Shown here: positions 1-6,526 of the stretch, one piece after another | Layout of the letters: every line of letters starts with the position of its first letter | How positions within the stretch are numbered: the stretch's first letter is position 1 | Source: Candidatus Hydrogenedentes bacterium CG07_land_8_20_14_0_80_42_17 | GTDB lineage: Bacteria > UBA8481 | Assembly (NCBI GenBank): GCA_002780065.1 | Contig: PEWQ01000138.1 | Span: 1-10,003, forward strand | Length of the DNA: 10,003 nucleotides | Direction of reading: 5' to 3' | The notes under the pieces: generated by a model | What the model was told of the DNA's origin: nothing | What the model saw: the letters and a program-made list of their open reading frames with translations, nothing else | Databases searched by the model: none | Program-made: the position numbers and the translations under genes

Positions 1-969
1 CGGCATTACATCAACTCCGCGCACCTGAGTTTTAATGAATCTGCCCTCGGCAATCTCTTTCGGAAAATAAATTAGAAACGGGACATTTACAATTTCGTCG
101 TAAAGAGTTCCGTTCCTGCTGGTAGACGCATGTCCGACAAATCCATGTTCCATCAACTCCTCGCCGTGATCCGCTCCAATAATAATTATTGTATTCTCGA
201 AGAGTCCGAGTTCTTTCAAGGTCTTGATCGTGCGCTCGATCTCGCGGTCTAAAAGTAAAAGTTCTCCGTCATACAAAGCATGAATCGCGGGAATATCAGT
301 TGTTTCAAATTTAATGGAACCGTCGCGGGGAATTAGATATGTCGTATAAACGGTATTGTATATTCGTTGACGCGAGGCATTATCAGAATAAAGAGTATCC
401 GAATAAAATCTGAAGAAAATTTCCGAATCCTGATTATATCCGTTGTAAGGCAGATGGGGCTGTAGAAATTGATGAAAAAGAAAGAACGGTCCTTCTTTGC
501 CGTGTCGAGTGAGCCACTCGGCAGGATGCATTATCTCGACCGTATCGAATCCGAGCTTTTCATGGTTCTGGTCGCCCTGCCAGCCTTCTAGTCTTGGAAT
601 TCGATATCCGTAACCTTTTAAAATTTCGATTGGAGTCGTCCAGTTCGGATCGATATTTCTTCCTCGAGTCTCGACCTTATGCACTGCACTATAAAGTCCT
701 GAAAAGAGCGAAATTAAATTTTCATTAGTCCAACCCGAAGGATTTATCATTCGGTCAAAGACCGCGGCGTGAGGCGCCAGTGTTGATAGAAACGGCATCG
801 TGTTGCGATTATATCCATAAAAAGGAATGTGTTTTTTGTTAAAACTGTCGGAAGTCAAATAGAGAATATTATATGATTTTATTTTAGGCCGAGGCTGTGG
901 AGAAAAGAACCAAATCGCCAAGAGTATCAATATCGCTAATGCAAGAAAAATTTTTAAAACTTTTTTCAT
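1..969 (-). CDS. Membrane-anchored sulfatase/phosphotransferase-fold enzyme (alkaline phosphatase superfamily), C-terminus cut by window edge
   Basis: An open frame runs from ATG at 969 to the left edge (323 codons, no stop), so the C-terminus lies outside the window. Residues ~4-22 form one hydrophobic helix after MKK, suggesting an inner-membrane anchor with the catalytic domain in the periplasm. The rest follows the sulfatase family (Pfam PF00884): metal-site Asp41 (LTSDS), FYGYNRNTMPFL at 50-61, QPHLPY at 170-175, YDGEL at 233-237, and GADHGEE...EHG..GH at 265-280 followed by NVPFLIYFP. The segment aligning with the catalytic C/S-x-P-S-R signature reads WTNENLIS (80-87), with Thr81 where the nucleophile should be, as in LtaS/EptA-type phosphotransferases. 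Sulfatase, phosphoglycerol transferase or phosphoesterase are all possible; the substrate is unknown. It is 70 bases downstream of the methyltransferase gene with no clear Shine-Dalgarno, so it may end that operon or have its own promoter. The family call is firm; the reaction is not. Confidence 0.85.
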   Translation of the reverse strand, partial: MKKVLKIFLALAILILLAIWFFSPQPRPKIKSYNILYLTSDSFNKKHIPFYGYNRNTMPFLSTLAPHAAVFDRMINPSGWTNENLISLFSGLYSAVHKVETRGRNIDPNWTTPIEILKGYGYRIPRLEGWQGDQNHEKLGFDTVEIMHPAEWLTRHGKEGPFFLFHQFLQPHLPYNGYNQDSEIFFRFYSDTLYSDNASRQRIYNTVYTTYLIPRDGSIKFETTDIPAIHALYDGELLLLDREIERTIKTLKELGLFENTIIIIGADHGEELMEHGFVGHASTSRNGTLYDEIVNVPFLIYFPKEIAEGRFIKTQVRGVDVMP

Positions 970-1015
970 AGAAATAAGTTTATCTTTTTTATCAGCAGAA
1001 ATAAATTTATTCTTC
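970..1015. repeat. AT-rich imperfect direct repeat upstream of the sulfatase-like gene
   Basis: The spacer between the methyltransferase stop and the sulfatase-like start holds two near-copies of AGAAATAAGTTTATC, at 970-984 and 997-1012 (the second has A for G and one extra T). The second contains the 12-base palindrome AATAAATTTATT (1000-1011). It could be an operator or promoter element, or merely AT-rich spacer; no function can be assigned. Confidence 0.35.
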
Positions 1016-1039
1016 GGTTCCTGTCACGTGCGTGGGCGT

Positions 1040-1681
1040 CTATTCTATTCTCAGCGTGTGGACCCATGCAGGCGGAATATTCAAAGCTACGGTTTCACGA
1101 CTGATCTTCCTAGTCTTCATGTAACTCTGTATTTGAGATTCTATACGCCGTAATCTCATACAATCTTTATTGATTCGTAAATTTATTTTAGCTCTTCTGA
1201 TATAACAATACTCGAAGAATGTTAAATATCCTCCGTCTCTCAATACGTCTTCAAAGGCTTCTAAACACTCTTTGACAATATTATACGGAAAATTGTTAAA
1301 AGGCAGACTGCATACGGCAAAATCAAATTTTTTTTCTTTATTTAATCCTTTGGGAAAAGGCTGAACACGCAATTCAATGTTCCGATCGCTCCATTCATTT
1401 TCAATTCTGTCTCTCAGTAAATTAGCAAAAGAGTCGCTTAATTCGTACAGCACAATAGTATCATTTTTGTCGGTATGCTTTACGATCTCTTCCGTCATAA
1501 CACCTGTTCCTGCCCCGACTTCAAGAATTCTTTTCGGCTTGCGGTCGGAAAGAAATTCAGTGAGAGGCTTTGCCATTTTTTTAGCTAATCTTGAAGACGA
1601 AGGAAATATGGCGCCGGTTGTCTTCCAATTCAATTGAACTTCACGTAAAAACGACGAGACTCTTAATAAACGTTTTTTCAT
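1040..1681 (-). CDS. Class I SAM-dependent methyltransferase, phospholipid N-methyltransferase (PmtA)-like
   Basis: This 213-residue soluble protein has a SAM-binding motif I, ILEVGAGTGVMTEEI, at ~52-66, and the acidic ribose-binding position at Glu80 (VLYELSDSF). The N-terminal stretch WKTTGAIFPSSSRLAKKM (19-36) and the post-IV motif FAVCSLPFNNFP (~121-132) are typical of bacterial PmtA/COG3963 proteins, which methylate phosphatidylethanolamine. The closely related KsgA/Erm rRNA dimethylases would show N-L-P-Y here, so a lipid substrate is preferred but not proven. The ATG shares ATGA (1678-1681) with the ribD stop, so translation is probably coupled; the stop is TAG. It looks AT-richer than ftsY upstream. 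The C-terminal third is rich in Arg/Lys, fitting peripheral membrane binding. Fold is certain, substrate inferred. Confidence 0.75.
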   Translation of the reverse strand: MKKRLLRVSSFLREVQLNWKTTGAIFPSSSRLAKKMAKPLTEFLSDRKPKRILEVGAGTGVMTEEIVKHTDKNDTIVLYELSDSFANLLRDRIENEWSDRNIELRVQPFPKGLNKEKKFDFAVCSLPFNNFPYNIVKECLEAFEDVLRDGGYLTFFEYCYIRRAKINLRINKDCMRLRRIESQIQSYMKTRKISRETVALNIPPAWVHTLRIE

Positions 1682-2730
1682 TTCAGTTTTATTCTCATGA
1701 GATGATCTTCACCGATTTTTTTACAGAAAGCAATTTTTCCATTAAATTTTTCAGCCTCTGAATTTAAAAATATCGGAGCATGAAACACTAAAATCTCAGA
1801 GATGAAATTTGAAGACAGCATGACTTTACCGAGTGTTCCTCCAGATTCCAGCAATATCTCTATTATTCCTTTTTCAGCCATCATGCGCATAGCCTCGTTC
1901 AAGTCAAGATGTTCTCCTCTGTCAGAGACAACAATGACTTCAACCTTCTTCCTGTATTCTTCGAGCCGCAAGCTGTCGATATTCTTTGACGTAATAATGA
2001 TTGTATTCTGCCCGCTGTTTTCAGCTATCAGCCGCGAATCTAACGGGGTGCGCAGTTGCGAGTCGATTACAATGCGCTTCGGATCTCGACCTCTTTTATT
2101 TCTGACTCGTAAGCCGGGATTATCTATGACGGCAGTTTCTGCTCCGATCATTACCGCATCATATTTTGCCCTCAAGCGGTCGGTAAAATCTCTCGACTCC
2201 GAACCGGTAATCTCAGACCTTTTTCCTTTTTCAAAAGTTGCGGAGCCATCAATAGTCATCGCAATCTTCCATGTGATATACGGCAATCCAGTCTCTATAA
2301 AATGCAGGTAGGACTTATTCAGTTCAATTGCTTCATCTCTGCAAATACCGGTGACAACTTCTATGCCTGCCTCTTCGAGTATTTTTTTTCCTTTGCCTGC
2401 TACGAGCGGATTAGGGTCATCGATAGCGTAAATCACTTTCGGTATTTTTTCCGCAATGATGGCTGACGTGCACGGCGGAGTCTTTCCGAAGTGAGAGCAA
2501 GGTTCGAGAGTGACATACAATTCGGCGTTTTTTAAATTATCGTAGCCATTTTTCTTTGCATCTCTGATAGCTTCTATTTCTGCGTGAGCTCCGCCGAATT
2601 TTTTATGCCAGCCTCTTCCGACAATATCTTCATTAATTACAATAACAGCGCCTACGAGCGGATTTGGATGGGCATAACCTTGTCCGCGCCTTGCAAGCTC
2701 AAGCGCTCTTTTAATCATGAAATTCATCAT
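1678..2730 (-). CDS. ribD: Bifunctional riboflavin biosynthesis protein RibD (deaminase/reductase)
   Basis: RibD carries out two consecutive steps of riboflavin synthesis in the cytoplasm: deamination of diaminohydroxyphosphoribosylaminopyrimidine and NADPH-dependent reduction of the ribosyl chain. Both domains are complete in 350 residues, a usual length. The deaminase half has HPNPLVGAV (21-29), the zinc ligand and catalytic Glu in HAE (49-51), and PCSHFGKTPPC (77-87) with the two zinc cysteines. The reductase half (from ~152) shows TWKIAMTIDG, LRAKYDAVMIGAETAVIDNPGLRVR (~186-210) and ESGG (295-298). The start is ATG at 2730, overlapping the ftsY stop by ATGA; a second ATG follows directly and a third at codon 5, so the exact N-terminus is uncertain by a few residues. 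No other rib gene is visible, so it is split from the pathway's other genes. No FMN riboswitch is seen upstream, as expected inside an operon. Confidence 0.96.
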   Translation of the reverse strand: MMNFMIKRALELARRGQGYAHPNPLVGAVIVINEDIVGRGWHKKFGGAHAEIEAIRDAKKNGYDNLKNAELYVTLEPCSHFGKTPPCTSAIIAEKIPKVIYAIDDPNPLVAGKGKKILEEAGIEVVTGICRDEAIELNKSYLHFIETGLPYITWKIAMTIDGSATFEKGKRSEITGSESRDFTDRLRAKYDAVMIGAETAVIDNPGLRVRNKRGRDPKRIVIDSQLRTPLDSRLIAENSGQNTIIITSKNIDSLRLEEYRKKVEVIVVSDRGEHLDLNEAMRMMAEKGIIEILLESGGTLGKVMLSSNFISEILVFHAPIFLNSEAEKFNGKIAFCKKIGEDHLMRIKLK

Positions 2731-3632
2731 GAGATCAGATTCTTCGCAAATGCTTCGGCGTCGAATGGAATCAGATCGTCGATCCCTTCTCCGACTCCGA
2801 CATAGAGAACAGGTTTTTTCAGTTCAGCGACTGCTCGCACAATAATGCCGGCTTTTGCCGTTCCATCCAGTTTTGTCACAACTAGTCCTGAAAGCGGTAG
2901 AGACTCGGCAAAGCATTTAACTTGAACAAGGCCATTTTGGCCGACTGCAGCATCCAGCACTAATAATATTTCAACCTCCTCACGCAGTTTTTTTATTACG
3001 CGGACAACTTTTTCGAGCTCCGCCATCAGATTGGTTTTATTGTGCAGTCTTCCGGCAGTGTCGATAATTGCTCGGTCGCAATCCCGATTTATTGCGGCTT
3101 GGACCGTATCAAATGCAACTGCGGCAGGATCTGCGCCTTCTGCTTGAGCTATAACCGGAATATTTAAACGCTCTCCCCAGATTTTTAACTGTTCGACTGC
3201 CGCGGCTCTGAAAGTGTCGGCCGCTCCCAAAATTATTTTTTCTCCGTCAGCTGAAAAGCGCGCCGCAAGTTTGGCGGCAGTTGTTGTTTTGCCTGTTCCA
3301 TTTACTCCGACAATAAGCGTAATTTTTGGAATTTGATTGCTATTTGCAGGAACCTCGGCTGACCGCAAAATCCTCGATATTCGCAATCCGAGCGCTTCGC
3401 GCAGTGTTTCTGCAATCACACCGCCGCCGGCATTTTTCATCCAGACTCGCATATCTTCGACAAGCTCTTCCGCAGTTTGGGGCCCTGTATCCGCCTGAAT
3501 GAGGGCTTCTTCTAATTCTGTCGCCGCGTTTTCATCGAGTATTCCTCTGCCAAGCGCGGCATCGAAGAACTCTCCCAATTCTCTTCGCGAACGCTCAAGT
3601 CCTTTTTTAAGTTTGTCGACTATTCGTATCAT
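2727..3632 (-). CDS. ftsY: Signal recognition particle receptor GTPase FtsY
   Basis: FtsY is the bacterial SRP receptor; with Ffh it delivers ribosomes translating membrane proteins to the SecYEG translocon. This 301-residue protein has the helical N domain (~1-95) and the complete G domain: P-loop GVNGTGKTT (109-117), insertion-box motif DTFRAAAVEQL (139-149), DTAGR (191-195) and TKLDGTAKAG (253-262). The C-terminal GVGEGIDDLIPFD (279-291) is typical of FtsY and differs from Ffh, which would also carry a methionine-rich M domain. The long acidic A domain of E. coli FtsY is missing; short forms beginning near a membrane-binding amphipathic helix are common. The ATG at 3632 overlaps the preceding stop by ATGA. 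Its place between a polyprenyl-phosphate transferase and ribD is unusual. Confidence 0.96.
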   Translation of the reverse strand: MIRIVDKLKKGLERSRRELGEFFDAALGRGILDENAATELEEALIQADTGPQTAEELVEDMRVWMKNAGGGVIAETLREALGLRISRILRSAEVPANSNQIPKITLIVGVNGTGKTTTAAKLAARFSADGEKIILGAADTFRAAAVEQLKIWGERLNIPVIAQAEGADPAAVAFDTVQAAINRDCDRAIIDTAGRLHNKTNLMAELEKVVRVIKKLREEVEILLVLDAAVGQNGLVQVKCFAESLPLSGLVVTKLDGTAKAGIIVRAVAELKKPVLYVGVGEGIDDLIPFDAEAFAKNLIS

Positions 3633-4693
3633 TTATCGATCTCTTTTATTTTTTGAATTTCTATCATTCGCAACACAACCATGATGAGAATTATTGATCC
3701 GATAAGTGTTGCTAAAATCAAAATCGATGTACCTGTATCGGACAGCACCATGGACAATCCAAGAACTGATGCATAAGCGGTTATGACATACAGAAAAAAA
3801 ACTGCAGTGCGGTATGGCATCAATTTTATCAGACGATGGTGAATATGCCCACGGTCAGCCTGAAAGAGATGTTTCTTCAAACGGCTTCTTCTTAGAATCG
3901 CCATCAGAGTATCTGCAACAGGAAGCGCAAGCGCTGTAACGGCGACCAATAGGCTTATCATCGCAGAGGCTTTGGTATAAGAAAAGAGCGACATTGCGGC
4001 GATAAGAAAACCGATCATCAAACTTCCGGTATCTCCAAGAAAAATTTTAGCAGGATGAAAATTGTGAGGAAGAAAGCCGAGCAGAGATCCGCACAACGCA
4101 ACGGCAAGAAACGGCAAAACGTTTTCCCCGCGCCAGATTCCGGCAATAAAGAGCGTAGTTGCCGCAATGGCGCCAATGCCTGAGCAGAGGCCGTCTAAGC
4201 CGTCTATGAGATTCATTGCATTTGTTATCGAGCAGAACCAGAAGATAGTGATAAACCATCCTAAAATCGGACCGAGTTCGATTATGCCTCCGATCGGAGA
4301 CGAAATTGTTTCTATTCTGAATCCGTAGCCCCATAGCACTGTGGCGGCTATTGCCTGAAAAGAAAGTTTGATTCCTGCCGATGAGCCGCCCAGATCGTCG
4401 AAGATTCCAAGAAGTAGAATGATCGAAGAGCCGACAAACAATCCGATGAATTCCTGCAAAAATTCGAATCTGAATCCTTTGTCAAGATGCAATGCCACTC
4501 CGATCGCCATCATGAAACCGAAAAAGACCGAGACGCCGCCGAGATAAGGAACGGCATAAGTGTGAATTTTTCTTTCATCTGGAATATCGAGCAGTTTAAG
4601 TTTTACTGAGACGCGTCTTATAACATGAGTCAAGAGGAACGAAATAGTTGCGGCAATGAGAAAGACGAGAAGATACGGTCGTTTATCCATCAC
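3629..4693 (-). CDS. WecA/TagO-type polyprenyl-phosphate GlcNAc-1-phosphate transferase
   Basis: This integral membrane enzyme (354 residues, about ten or eleven hydrophobic segments) belongs to the MraY/WecA glycosyltransferase family 4. It moves a sugar-1-phosphate from a UDP-sugar to undecaprenyl phosphate at the cytoplasmic face, the first step of O-antigen, enterobacterial common antigen or teichoic acid-like glycans. Seen in order: DIPDERKIHTYAVPYLGG (36-53), the Asp pair FDD (98-100), NAMNLIDGLDGL (158-169), the magnesium-site FLGDTGS (218-224) and DRGHIHHRL (270-278). The HIHH motif favours the WecA/TagO/WbpL branch over MraY; the sugar (GlcNAc or other) cannot be told. The start is GTG at 4693, sharing GTGA with the upstream stop; an ATG one codon later (TGATG overlap) is equally possible. 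It probably works with envelope glycan genes elsewhere. Confidence 0.9.
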   Translation of the reverse strand: MMDKRPYLLVFLIAATISFLLTHVIRRVSVKLKLLDIPDERKIHTYAVPYLGGVSVFFGFMMAIGVALHLDKGFRFEFLQEFIGLFVGSSIILLLGIFDDLGGSSAGIKLSFQAIAATVLWGYGFRIETISSPIGGIIELGPILGWFITIFWFCSITNAMNLIDGLDGLCSGIGAIAATTLFIAGIWRGENVLPFLAVALCGSLLGFLPHNFHPAKIFLGDTGSLMIGFLIAAMSLFSYTKASAMISLLVAVTALALPVADTLMAILRRSRLKKHLFQADRGHIHHRLIKLMPYRTAVFFLYVITAYASVLGLSMVLSDTGTSILILATLIGSIILIMVVLRMIEIQKIKEIDK

Positions 4694-6378
4694 AATTCCG
4701 AAAGAATTTTTTTCGGCTTATAAAGTTTATTTTCGATTATTAGGAGATCGACTGCGCCTGATTCGAACGAACGAATTGCATCTTCCGCAGTTCTTACAAT
4801 CGGCTCTTCATGCATGTTGAAAGATGTATTGATGAGTATCTCCTTTCCTGTGATTCGGCCGTATTCTACAAGCAATTCTTTCAAAAAACCAGAATCGTCT
4901 CTAACAACCTGAGGTCTTGCCGTACCGTCGACGTGAACTATTGCCGGTGCGTCTTCTCTGCATGAATCTGTGACATCATAAGTTATTGTCATGAATCTCG
5001 ACGGCTCATCGCTGCTGCTCCATCCCTTAAGATATTTTTTTGCGGCGGATTCAGTCATAATCGGAGCGAACGGCATAAATTCCGTTCGCTTCAGCCGTTT
5101 ATTCAAAGTGTCGTTTATCGAAGCGTCATCTGCTTCTGCGAAGATAGTTCTATTTCCAAGTGCGCGCGGACCGTATTCCATTCGTTCTGCGGCGCGCCCG
5201 ACAATAAATCCTTTCGAGAGCGCCTGTGCGGCCGCTGCCGCGACAGACTTATCTTTTATTTCGATGAGTCCTGCTCTTTCTAAACTGGAGACTGAAGCTT
5301 CACCTGCTGTTTCACCGAGATAAACATCTTTGAGTTCGATCTGTTTTTTCGCAATATGAAGCGCGGCTCCGACGCATAATCCGCCGTCACCCATATTCGG
5401 ATGAATCCAAAGTTTACCCGGAACAATCTCGAGTATTTTTTGATTGACTCTAACATTGGCAAAAACTCCGCCTGCTAATGCTGCGTTCTTTTCGCCTGTA
5501 TCTTCGAGCGCATCTCTGACTATGGCGGAGGCAATCTCTTCAGTGTGGCGCTGTAATGCCGCGGCAATGTCTTCTCGTGAATGAGTATCCATCATTTCGT
5601 CGATCCATTCGGTCTTCCACTCTGCATCGACTCTCTGCATGAAGAGCCGCGGAATGACTTCGGAAACAAGCCTGCGATTTTCATATCTCAGCAAGTCCCT
5701 GAATTTGTTGATTAGAATATTCGAATCGCCCATTGCAGCAAGCCCGGTTATCTTGCCTTCGTGCCGAGCCGGTCTGAATCCGAACGCCTTTGTCACACTG
5801 GAATACAAAAGTCCGAGTGACGCGTATCCGTTAAAACTTCGTATGCATTTTAATGAATTGCCTTTTCCAATGTATACTCCGCCGCAGATAGCGGAATCCC
5901 CGATGCCATCGAGTGTGACTACGCAGGCAGAAGGAAATTGAGAGGTGAAGAATGCCGAAGCGGCATGAGCATCATGGTGGCCCACAAAAGAGATTGGAGC
6001 GGAAATATCGAGAGGACCGAAACGCCGAATTTTTTTTGCTGTAAGCAAAGAGTATAACCAGCGGTTGGGAAGAACGATTCCTGTTTGACGAAACAGAGTC
6101 ACCAATTCACGTATCATTAGTGCTGAGCGCGATAGAGGTGAAAGACCCGCCATTGCTATTCTGCGAATATCGAGCGGCGTAATTCCAGAGGCGGAGATGA
6201 CGTAACGAATCGATTCAGCGGGCCAACATCCTTCATTTTTTTTTCGGGTGATTCGCTCCTCGTTGACTGCCGCAGTTATTTTTCCGCCTATTATAATTGC
6301 GGCTCCGGAATCGTGATGCATCACTTGAGGACTATCCGAAGAGTAACCCCATATTCCTAATATTAGTTCGTCATTCAT
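4690..6378 (-). CDS. NodU/CmcH/TobZ-family carbamoyltransferase
   Basis: Members transfer a carbamoyl group from carbamoyl phosphate, via carbamoyl-AMP, to a hydroxyl of a sugar, Nod factor or antibiotic. The 562 residues match the usual length and two-domain build. The N-terminal Kae1-like domain shows HHDSGAAI (21-28), the metal-site HHDAHAASAFF (134-144), TLDGIGD (155-161), GGVFANVRVNQ (303-313) and HPNMGDGGLCVGAA (326-339). The C-terminal domain shows GPRALGNR (403-410), FMPFAP (434-439) and NTSFNMHEEPIV (517-528). The ATG at 6378 is fixed by an in-frame TAA four codons upstream (6388-6390); no Shine-Dalgarno is visible, and a repeat begins 16 bases before the start. It is the first gene of the leftward operon. 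Pairing with a WecA-type transferase suggests an envelope sugar as acceptor, but a small-molecule product cannot be excluded. Confidence 0.92.
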   Translation of the reverse strand: MNDELILGIWGYSSDSPQVMHHDSGAAIIIGGKITAAVNEERITRKKNEGCWPAESIRYVISASGITPLDIRRIAMAGLSPLSRSALMIRELVTLFRQTGIVLPNRWLYSLLTAKKIRRFGPLDISAPISFVGHHDAHAASAFFTSQFPSACVVTLDGIGDSAICGGVYIGKGNSLKCIRSFNGYASLGLLYSSVTKAFGFRPARHEGKITGLAAMGDSNILINKFRDLLRYENRRLVSEVIPRLFMQRVDAEWKTEWIDEMMDTHSREDIAAALQRHTEEIASAIVRDALEDTGEKNAALAGGVFANVRVNQKILEIVPGKLWIHPNMGDGGLCVGAALHIAKKQIELKDVYLGETAGEASVSSLERAGLIEIKDKSVAAAAAQALSKGFIVGRAAERMEYGPRALGNRTIFAEADDASINDTLNKRLKRTEFMPFAPIMTESAAKKYLKGWSSSDEPSRFMTITYDVTDSCREDAPAIVHVDGTARPQVVRDDSGFLKELLVEYGRITGKEILINTSFNMHEEPIVRTAEDAIRSFESGAVDLLIIENKLYKPKKILSEL

Positions 6379-6394
6379 AATTTGATTTTACATT

Positions 6395-6429
6395 ATTTTT
6401 TGGGGTCAGGCTTGAACTTTTTTACTTTT
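6395..6429 (+). repeat. Interspersed repeat, full copy A (core GGGGTCAGGCTTGAAC)
   Basis: This 35-base unit consists of A-T6, the 16-base core GGGGTCAGGCTTGAAC, then T6-AC-TTTT. The same 35 bases recur at 6447-6481, and the core recurs inverted at 6575-6590. It begins only 16 bases upstream of the carbamoyltransferase ATG, so it lies within that gene's expected promoter/leader. It resembles dispersed REP-like repeats of uncultivated bacteria as I recall them; this is not checked by search. Confidence 0.9.
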
Positions 6430-6445
6430 CATTTTTTGGGGTCAT
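6430..6445 (+). repeat. Truncated repeat copy B
   Basis: The 16 bases CATTTTTTGGGGTCAT repeat the left end of the element and break off inside the core after GGGGTCA. The next 16 bases (6446-6461) are the same except for the last base, so copies B and C form a short head-to-tail tandem. Strand slippage or aborted insertion would explain this. Confidence 0.8.
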
Positions 6446-6446
6446 C

Positions 6447-6482
6447 ATTTTTTGGGGTCAGGCTTGAACTTTTTTACTTTTT
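6447..6482 (+). repeat. Interspersed repeat, full copy C
   Basis: Identical to copy A over 35 bases with one further T, in the same orientation, 52 bases away start to start. Together with the inverted copy at 6560-6590 it can form a long stem (about 30 pairs, one mismatch) closed by a ~78-base loop, the layout called a REPIN when made by REP sequences. Its TTGAAC resembles a -35 hexamer, but a -10 at proper spacing is lacking. Confidence 0.9.
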
Positions 6483-6526
6483 AAATTTTTCGTCTAATTA
6501 TGATGCAGTTAATGGTAATGTAGCTT

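Noticed and set aside
1802-2311. Open frame of 169 codons on the plus strand within ribD
   Set aside because: It is antisense to a complete, motif-rich RibD, has Ser/Ile-rich composition typical of a reverse-frame shadow, and shows no recognisable domain.
6385-6415. Promoter for the carbamoyltransferase operon (TAAAAT on the minus strand just before the start)
   Set aside because: It lies only six bases before the ATG, and the hexamer 17 bases upstream does not resemble TTGACA; any AT-rich stretch would give this.
6395-6482. Possible CRISPR array
   Set aside because: Only two full copies and one truncated copy are present, spacing is uneven (36 and 16 bases), one further copy is inverted, and no cas gene is present.
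6465-6504. Sigma-70-like promoter for lnt (TTGAAC at 6465-6470, TATGAT at 6499-6504)
   Set aside because: The hexamers are 28 bases apart, far from the ~17 optimum, and no better -35 precedes TATGAT. It might be a weak promoter but is not supportable as an annotation.
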